A program made the position numbers and the translations under genes. The notes under the pieces were generated by a model, which did no database searches, had not been told where the DNA came from, and was given only the letters and a program-made list of their open reading frames with translations. Of a DNA stretch of 64,000 nt, positions 56,701 to 64,000 are shown piece by piece; positions within the stretch are counted from its first letter, which is position 1; each line of letters starts with the position of its first letter. This stretch comes from Palaemon carinicauda (lineage: Eukaryota; Arthropoda; Malacostraca; Decapoda; Palaemonidae). The stretch lies in assembly GCF_036898095.1 (NCBI RefSeq), contig NC_090728.1, forward strand, positions 94,396,781 through 94,460,780. The letters run 5' to 3'.

Positions 56701-59390
56701 ACTGAGTTGGGAAACTCGAAAGGGCTGTGCATGCACAGGCTCCTTTCTGGAAGAAGTTATAGGCAGTCCTGATCGGGGTCTAGGAAGGGTTCTGGGGCCT
56801 TCCTTGCACCCAATCCATCAGGCATGGTCAACCCAATAGTTTGACTACAGCTCCCCTCAAAGCAAAGTAAAAGGCCCTTGAAGGAGTCTTCTCACTGAAT
56901 CACAAGTCATTCAAAGCAGTCCTTCAATTTTCACCACCACCTGGACATAACTCTTCATAGGGAAAGACGTAGTAATTCACATTGATGTGTTCCTCAGTGT
57001 CAGAGCTAACTATGAGATCACTTGTTTTGAGAATCAAGAGACCAAAGTATCCCTACTCTTCAAAACCCAGTTGGGCCATTGGTTTGTTACATGGTGTGAC
57101 ATGGTCACTGCCTTCCCACCAGACAACACATGACTCCTGTACTTCTCCAGAGACTCTGGAGTTGATAACCCTGTTGACTTACCAAATTATGTCACTGCAC
57201 CTGATCACTGGTCAAAACAAGATACAGCTTGGAGGAAGGCCATGGAAAACAATTCCATGGCTGCTGACTCAACAGGCTAAAAAAGGATGCGCCTTCTGCT
57301 TTGAGTCTCTCCGAGGAGAGTCCCCATATCAGTGGCATACCGATTGGTCAATCTGAAGAGGTGATAACACAACAAGCTCTGGTACATAGCTCTTTCTTTG
57401 CATCGAGAATGGGGGGGGGGCAAGATCTTGTTTGACAGGCTGGAAACGAGTTCTCAGATCCAACTGCCAACTTGATCCAGGGCTAAACTAGCTAGATCTG
57501 ACCCTTAAGAAGTACCAAAGTGTCGATCAATGTCCAAGCTTCTCCCCGAAGATGTAGCCAAGATCGCCTCCTGAATGCTGTTGCACTCACTTTCACAATG
57601 AACTCTACGCCTCGGGGATTGTCTGCCTCTGTTGACTCCAGAATTAAGGTCTGGTGTCTTAGAAGTAGACGATTCCCAAATACAGTAACCTCATGAAAAG
57701 CCGGGCCGAAGGGTGCAGCAGTTTGTTTCAATATTTCATTCACAAACTCCCACAAATATGATCGCTCTATGCCAAGAGCAGAGCTAGCAGCATAATTAGG
57801 GGCTTAAGAATGCCAGGGAAAGTTGGCAACCGTGGGGGAAGAATCTCTGGTACTAATCATGGCAGAGAGGAAGGAGTAGTTCGTACTCTCCTCTCTGTTG
57901 ATCGGGACAGGAGAATGGACACCAACTCTTGTCTTCCATTGCACATGACAGCCTCGGGTGGTGCCATCTTCTCAATTTGCTCTACCAAAGTATCATGACT
58001 AGAGGTAAAAGCAGTTGATCATCCAGGTAGGAAGGGTGATAGAGAGCATCGAAGCTCCTCCATCAACTGGAGAACAGAAAGTACTGTATATGGGACTATC
58101 TACTCCTGACCCACCAGGTTGCCGGAGTTGATGGGGCTGTGGCTGTAGCTCAGGGCCCATGGGGCAGAGAATCACTCAGGTGTTGTCTAAACTGCCACCA
58201 AAAGAGAGGTGCTGTCTTTAGGTGCCTTTTCCTTACAACTGGTCTTCCTGGACTTCTTCAACCTCTTCCTATTCTTCTTTATGTTGTTCTTGGAGGAAGC
58301 ATCAGAATCACAGTTGGACGTGAAGAGAAGAAAAAGAGTATTTAGGGGAGGAAGAAGAACGTTCACATTTCTTCCTTTTTCCAACCCGCACCTCAGGCTC
58401 TGCAAGCAGAGGAATCGAGGTTTGAGCGACAAATGATGATGACACTCCCTAGAGGGGAGGAACGAGATGGATTTCTACAACAGGAACCACAACACTGGGG
58501 AACAGCTTCACAGGAGAGAGGTGGGCAAACTAACAAGGGCTTGTAACAAACACAGGCGGGGTCACAGGCACAGATGAAGCGGAGGTTACAGGTATGGACC
58601 CCAGGCCACAAGGGTTGGGGTGACGGGTACAGTTGAAGAGGTGGCAAACACAGGGGAAGTGGTGGCAAATACAGGAGTGACCGGGTTAAAGATGATGCAC
58701 TGGGTAACACCCAGGACCAGGGCAATCAGTGCTTTTGGGCCCAGGAGCTGATTTCAGACCAACTTTAGGTGTGACACCCCCAAGTACCAGAGTTTTTCTC
58801 ATCAGCATTAGTGTCACAGGTCAAGTCTTAACAATCCTTTTGGGTTTTGGAGGTAGCATCACTGAGGACATCACTGGGAACGCTGATACAACTACGCCTT
58901 TCCCCACTGGCATCACGATGAGAGAGTGGAAATGGGGACATCGAGAGAGAGGTATTCTTAGCTACCAAGGTCATAGAGGGCCTACTTGAAAGACATTAGG
59001 GGGCAAAAGCCTTCCTTAAGTCAAAATTGTTGTCAACAGTCTTCACAGCAATGAGAGAAGAGCCTCCAACTTCTAATGGGGTGCAGCAAAGGAACGTAGT
59101 TCTGAGGGCTCCTTGCTCCTGACTCATGCATTCCAGGGACAGAGTCAGGAACGTGTACGCAGGAGTGACAGTAGCAGACTCACTTAATGAGAGAATGGAA
59201 GAGGTAAAAAACTTCCTTGGTGCCTGCTTGGTCGTTGCTAAGCTAGAGAAGGATTATCTCTCTTCCTCCCCTTCAAGGCATATGCCTGCCATTGCACAGG
59301 AGGCCACAACCTACAATCAGCACATGGGAATGCTAGTAAACAATCATGCCGTTACAAGAAACACAGAGTGTGTAGATCTATAGCCGGTTT
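56701..59390 (-). pseudogene. DIRS G gag-like region (very decayed)
   Basis: Assigned mainly by position between the RT remnant and the end of element G. Short Ser/Pro-rich and Lys-rich frames only; a G9 run at about 57411. No continuous product. Confidence 0.4.
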
Positions 59391-60768
59391 AGTCATAAAA
59401 CAATTGCAACATCCATCCTTTTACTGTAATTGTTTTACATCATTAATCATTCAGCATCAGCCATCATTCACTTTCTGTAAGAAAATAAAGATGTAAAAGT
59501 TTGGTAAGGGAGCAGCAGTATGTCCATACTTGTTGCGCCCCAAAAACATAAGCAAAATGCTTCCACCACATGGAAGCATGTTAATTAATTCAATGGTCAT
59601 TCCAGTTTAGCTGATGTGTTGGAATTTATTTTAACTTCAACCTTACTTATATTTAATGAACAAAACAATTACTCAACAACCAAAACAACTTACATTAAAG
59701 AGTAGATCCACTAATAAAACTTTGTGATATTGCCATACATTACCCTTTTCCCTAGACATGTCAAAAGATACATAATAATGTAGACACTTAACACAAATGT
59801 TGACGTTGACGTGATCCAAAATTGTCGTTGTCTTGGAGTTTGAACGTTTAGTTTTGTTCAGAGTTAATTTCCTATGAAGAAGCCGGCTTTTCCACTGAGT
59901 AACTTTTATTGGAACTGTTTGCCGTGGCTGTGGTAACCTCTGAGGTAATTTACTTCTTACCTTTGACAGGTACATATTACGCACGCGCGAACTTAAGGCC
60001 TATTAGGCAATTACTAATCTAAGTCATTTAATTCCTAAGTTTAATTTTATTATTAATTTTACTTATCTGTAACACTAATAGTTACTATACTAAGTAGCAT
60101 TAAGTTATTTACTTTTAATTTATTAAGAAAAATAGGTAAAGCTTCGAGTCAAGATAACGACCGAACGGCTATTCCCCACAGTCGGACACAAATATCAATC
60201 CTTTCTGATTGAATTAATTAATCTAACGTTAACTGTATTCCTTATAAGGAAACAGTTGTTGACAATCTTTTGGTTTCTAACACACTCCCCACAAAGGATT
60301 GCGATTATAGAATTGCAACGAATATCTTCATTAACCATACATTATTTATCAAGGTCACCTTAAATCTGGCTACTGTGTTAAACAATTATTTCAAACAACG
60401 CTAAATAAAAGTATGGCTAAGTTACTTTAGTACCATCCCCATGTTACTAAAAGTGTAGCATTTTAACCTTATTCTTCACTTTATTTTAAGTGTAGCATTT
60501 TATTTATATATTTACTACAATTTTAACTTAGCTTAGTTTACTATAGGCTATCTCCTAATTTTACTTTTTATTTATGTATTTAGTTTTATTTACTTATTAC
60601 CTAAAAATTAATTATTTGCAATGCCCTTAACCCTTGTTTAAAGTTAAAGAATAAAGCATTTAATAAAGTATATCCTCACACTGAAAAAGTTTTGAGTGTG
60701 TAGCATTTTAGTCAAAATAAAAACTTAATAATAGTAATTACAGTAAATAACATACTGAAAAGCAGTAT
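59391..60768. other. AT-rich spacer, probably containing the 3' LTR of the BEL/Pao element
   Basis: No coding frames. The motif GTGTAGCATTTTA occurs three times (about 60457, 60489, 60697). LTR ends could not be fixed without a partner LTR. Confidence 0.45.
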
Positions 60769-61223
60769 TTATAAATTACCTAAATTTTCCCTTAGCATTC
60801 TTTCAAATCTTTCGGTAGCCTTTGTCTTGGGTCTTACAGACCTTTCGCCTTGTTCAACGTGAATAGATTCAGGTTTATTTATACTGCCTGTTTCTACCTC
60901 AATTTCCATTGAACTGTCTCTGATTGGCCTTTTTCTTATAGCATGTGTCACTGACAGTTCCATAGGATAAAGATTACAAATAGAAAACATTCTATAGCCC
61001 CATTACCTTGCTTTAGTTTCACTGACCTAATATTACTGACAAATCCTAATATTAATTCTAATACCTTACCCATCATCCAAAATGGTCTGGGCTTATTAAT
61101 TGCTTTAATTAGGACAATGTTACCAACTTTAATTATATTTTCCCACTTACTTTGGTACAAATTTCTACTATGTTCTCTCAGGCTTGAGATAATTTTCATA
61201 CCACAATTTCTTAAAATTTTCAA
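60769..61223 (-). pseudogene. BEL/Pao pol C-terminal domain
   Basis: Frame 61223-60948 (IKVGNIVLIKAINKPRPFWM, GKVLELILG, SVKLKQGNG) matches the C-terminal domain that follows integrase in BEL/Pao pol. Frame 60990-60769 gives the usual ending (ICNLYPMELSVTH). A frameshift lies between them. Confidence 0.75.
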
Positions 61224-61975
61224 TAATTTCTTCCTGTATTTCTACAGTTCTCTCTAAAGAAGGTTGACTAGAATCGTCCAACCAAACATCACTATCATCT
61301 TTTCTCAAAATGAGCGATGAATTACCATGCAATTTGATAAAGGAATTTGGAGTTATAAACTCTAAATTTTCTGAGCTTGATCTATATGTTAAAGGCCTGG
61401 AATTTATCGCTAATTGAATATTAGAAAGGGTAGTTAATAATTCGAAGTAAGTTAATTTAGACCTTCCTATTGCTTTATAAAGACAATTCTTTAATACTCT
61501 AATCAATTTCTCCCAAGCAGAACCAACCCACGCTGAATATAAAGGTATTTTAATGTGTTTGATATTACATTTACTTAGTTCAGATTGAAATTCCTGCGAC
61601 TCCAAAGACCTTTCAAGGATACTTCCACCCTTGAGAAAAGACTTAGCATTGTCACTGTACAAGTATTGTGGTATTGTGTATATATTACTGAATCTTTGGA
61701 AAGCGAGAACAAAATTTCTAGTGGAGATGTCTGGTAACAATTCAAAGTGCACAGCGCGCACTTTAAGACAAGTGAAAACTAATATTTTTGTGGTCTTACC
61801 ACTCAACTCATCCCTAACCCAAAGGTGTCCGGTGAAATCAATACCTACATGCTGAAAAGGCTTGACTAAATTCATATGGTGTTTAGGCATATCTGTAAAC
61901 TTCGGGTATCTGTAAGCTAAGGCATTATATTTCCTATATATATTACAACTACTCAGCTCAGTCTTTACTGCTGAC
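61168..61975 (-). pseudogene. BEL/Pao integrase core
   Basis: The D,D,E catalytic triad is visible: first Asp in FQHVGIDFTGHLW, second in YLYSDNAKSFLKG, and Glu in SAWVGSAWEKLIRVLKN. RAVHFELLPDISTRNFVLAF and LAINSRPLTY are typical of BEL integrases. Upstream, the expected zinc-ligand pair reads CNIY, so the second Cys is replaced by Tyr, and the frame is shifted near 61968. Integrase would insert the cDNA copy. Confidence 0.85.
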
Positions 61976-62940
61976 CTACCCCTGGGAATCCAAATCCCTG
62001 TTCCCTAAGGTAGTTCAATGTAGTGCCTATTCCTAAATGCTGTACCTTCAAATGACAATGCTTTATTAACAATGAGGTGAACCTATGCTCTTTAGGAAGC
62101 AATACTGGGTTATGAACATCAAAGTCAAAGTACAAACACTTAGATATTCTTCCCCTAGACCTAATTATACCCTTTGAATCTAAAAATAAAATTAAATGGG
62201 ACACTAGAAGAGGTATATTATTAGTAATATTGGCACTGCTTTGTAAAAAATCCAATTCTACTGAAAAATATTCTTTCTGTGCAATTTTCACCCAATACTC
62301 TAAGGCTTTCTTTTTAGGATCACCACCCTTTAATCTACTACAAAATTTGAACAAGTAGCTGGTAATTCTTAAGAATTGTTCATAATTTGACATTTTATTT
62401 ATATTGAGAACACCACCGTTTACTTTATTTATTTGCATAGTGCATACTGTACTTATTTGATGCTTATAGTAAGGCGATATGTTCAATAAAGGGTAAAGAG
62501 GCCACTTGTCAAAATAATTACTCAACCATTCTGGGCCTTCTAGCCAATAAGTTGATTTACTTGAATATTTAGTATAGGATAAACCTCTGGTGATCATGTC
62601 AGCAGGATTTTCTTCTGTATTTACATAGTGATATAAGACAGGTAGTTTAAATAGCTTAGATATTTCAACTTTAAGACCATCTGCCTCAAGTACTCTATTT
62701 CTAACAAATTTAGATTTTAATTTAGTTTCTCTGGTCAATAGCCAATTTAAAACCACTTGAGCATCAACACAAATATTAATGAATTGAAAATTTATATTAT
62801 TGTAGGCTTCTAGTAAGGAAGGTAAACATTTAAAAGCTAGAATTACTCCCATTAGTTCCAAAGTAGGGACACTATGCTCATTTCTCTTATTCAGTGGAGC
62901 CAATTTAGATTTGGAGAACAAATAAGAACTTTTATCATTT
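61965..62940 (-). pseudogene. BEL/Pao RNase H and integrase zinc-binding region
   Basis: RNase H: SVPTLELMGVILAFKC (Glu) and FINICVDAQVVLNWLL (Asp). TEENPADMITRGL matches the conserved NPAD segment of BEL elements. The end has HRFTSLLIKHCHLKVQHLG, the His part of the integrase zinc finger. Frame continuous for 318 codons, then broken. Confidence 0.82.
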
Positions 62941-63283
62941 TGATTAACCGCCTAGGCCACAAACCCATAGGCCTCCACAGAGCTATCACAAAAAATGTGA
63001 AGACCATACGAATCTATAAGGGACTCTCTAGGAAATTTAGGTTCAGATAACATTTCAAAATCTCTACTAATAATTTTCATTTCCCCACTAATGTCTTTAG
63101 GTAAATTTTGATCCCAACCAAAATCTAATTTCCATATTTTTCTCATTTAAATTTTGCCTCTTATTGTTACAGGAAGGACTATATTCAAAGGATCAAATAT
63201 TTTAGAAGTTTGTGACAATACTTTTCTTTTTGTATCTGCTTATGGGTCTATTTTACAAGGCGCAAGACTAAAAGAATCATTAT

Positions 63284-64000
63284 TTACGTTGAATCTATAA
63301 CCCAATACTTTATCCTCTTCGCATGAATGTTCAACAAGTCTATATCACACGCCATTTCTTCTCTCAACTCTACACAATTGGAGTTCCAAGACCTTAAAAT
63401 AAAGGCCCCTTGTTCCATCCTATCATTAGCTTGCTTATACAAATTTTTCATTTCATCAATGTTATTACCAGTTATAAGAAGATTGTCTACATAAAAGTTA
63501 TTAGTTAATATTTCTTTACACTTATCATCAGGATAACTTTCTGCGTGATGTTTCATAACAAAATTTAATATAAAAGGTGAAGAAGTGTAACCAAAAACTA
63601 TTGTTTTGTAGCGATAAGATACTAATTTATTTCCCCGTTTCCAAAAGAAACAAAAGCTATTTTTATCCACTTCATATTTTAATTTAATCATCAAAAAAGC
63701 TTGTTTAACGTCGCTCAACATTACATATTAATTAGTTCTAAAGTAAAAGAGCAATTTCAGTATTGAGCCCATGAAATCTATCCCAGGATAAGCTGCTTCA
63801 TTAAGTGAAGGCAATTCCCAGTAAGTTTATAAAGATCAGTTAAATACTGGCCTGAATTTTGTGGTAACTTGCTCTTCTGATTTTATAACTGGTCTATGTG
63901 GAATCCATACATACTTAGGATAATCAGAATGACTTACTTTAATTTCCTCAATTATACCATCCTCGAGTTGTTTATCAAAAACTTCCTGGTACCTGTCAAT
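63284..64000 (-). pseudogene. BEL/Pao reverse transcriptase (edge-truncated)
   Basis: RT motifs: SDVKQAFLMIKL, KTIVFGYTSSPFILNFVMKH and the catalytic segment NNFYVDNLLITG, where the usual second Asp of YVDD is Asn. Upstream of 63721 a stop separates the N-terminal RT part (63722-64000; FRPVFNWS-like and LPSLNEA pieces). Between 63147 and 63283 the frame is also broken, and 63146-62952 continues in another frame. Confidence 0.8.

Larger units (their letters stand above)
51467..59390 (-). mobile_element. Decayed DIRS-like retrotransposon G with nested LINE
   Basis: Left terminal sequence at about 51467-51560 and ICR at 51670-51760 (AAAAATACAAATTACTTTAA, related to D and E). A plus-strand LINE lies at 52555-53741. 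Recombinase remnants (53790-54900), methyltransferase-like/RNase H remnants (54880-55680), RT remnants (55700-56700) and gag-like sequence up to about 59390 follow. The far end has a Cys-rich remnant (CVSCN near 59370). Many frames are broken. No right terminal repeat found. Confidence 0.65.
60769..64000 (-). mobile_element. BEL/Pao LTR retrotransposon, 3' part
   Basis: On the minus strand, entering at 64000: RT, RNase H, integrase zinc-binding part, integrase core, and the C-terminal domain typical of BEL/Pao pol. Gag and protease would lie to the right, outside the window. The pol frame is broken at least four times. Confidence 0.88.

Noticed and set aside
60769..64000. Endogenous retrovirus with envelope
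   Set aside because: The pol order and C-terminal domain are those of BEL/Pao, and no envelope frame is visible in the window.

Overview
The window looks like a decapod crustacean nuclear chromosome. It has very long (AT)n and (AG/CT)n microsatellites, a host gene split by introns, and an unusually dense set of retrotransposons. DIRS-like tyrosine-recombinase elements dominate, a group known to be abundant in Decapoda. Ty3/Gypsy, BEL/Pao and non-LTR elements and several TIR-flanked short elements are also present. The species cannot be read from the sequence. Nothing bacterial is present.

Layout: 0-2.4 kb, the 5' half of a Gypsy element (minus), then a LINE 3' fragment. 3-5.2 kb, microsatellites with a 281-bp inverted repeat. 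5.4-8.9 kb, a plus-strand locus of coding-length tandem repeats (48-bp and 45-bp units). 8.9-12.8 kb, DIRS copy A1. 14.4-17.2 kb, small TIR elements. 17.2-19.9 kb, AT-rich unique sequence ending in a possible terminal exon. 19.97-41.2 kb, a nearly continuous DIRS block: B nested in D, then E, A2 (opposite strand) and C. 41.7-43.2 kb, MITEs and a 510-bp AT tract. 43.5-48.5 kb, decayed DIRS F. 49.2-50.1 kb, two exons of a USP20/USP33-type deubiquitinase. 50.7-51.4 kb, a SINE-like repeat. 51.5-59.4 kb, decayed DIRS G with a LINE inside. 60.8-64 kb, the 3' half of a BEL/Pao element (minus).

The only confidently recognised host gene is the minus-strand ubiquitin hydrolase. Two adjacent exons encode its C-terminal DUSP domains and join in phase 0. 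A candidate last exon lies 29 kb downstream, also phase 0. If correct, most of the DIRS cluster lies in introns of this gene.

B, C, D, E and G show the DIRS end structure: an inverted terminal repeat plus an internal complementary region (ICR) that joins the reverse complements of both outer ends. Full-length B and C encode, in order, a gag-like protein with a Cys-rich N-terminus and an RS domain, RT, RNase H, a methyltransferase-like domain and a tyrosine recombinase. No copy is intact: each has stops, frameshifts, deletions or catalytic substitutions. Boundaries of A1, F, G and the BEL LTR are approximate.
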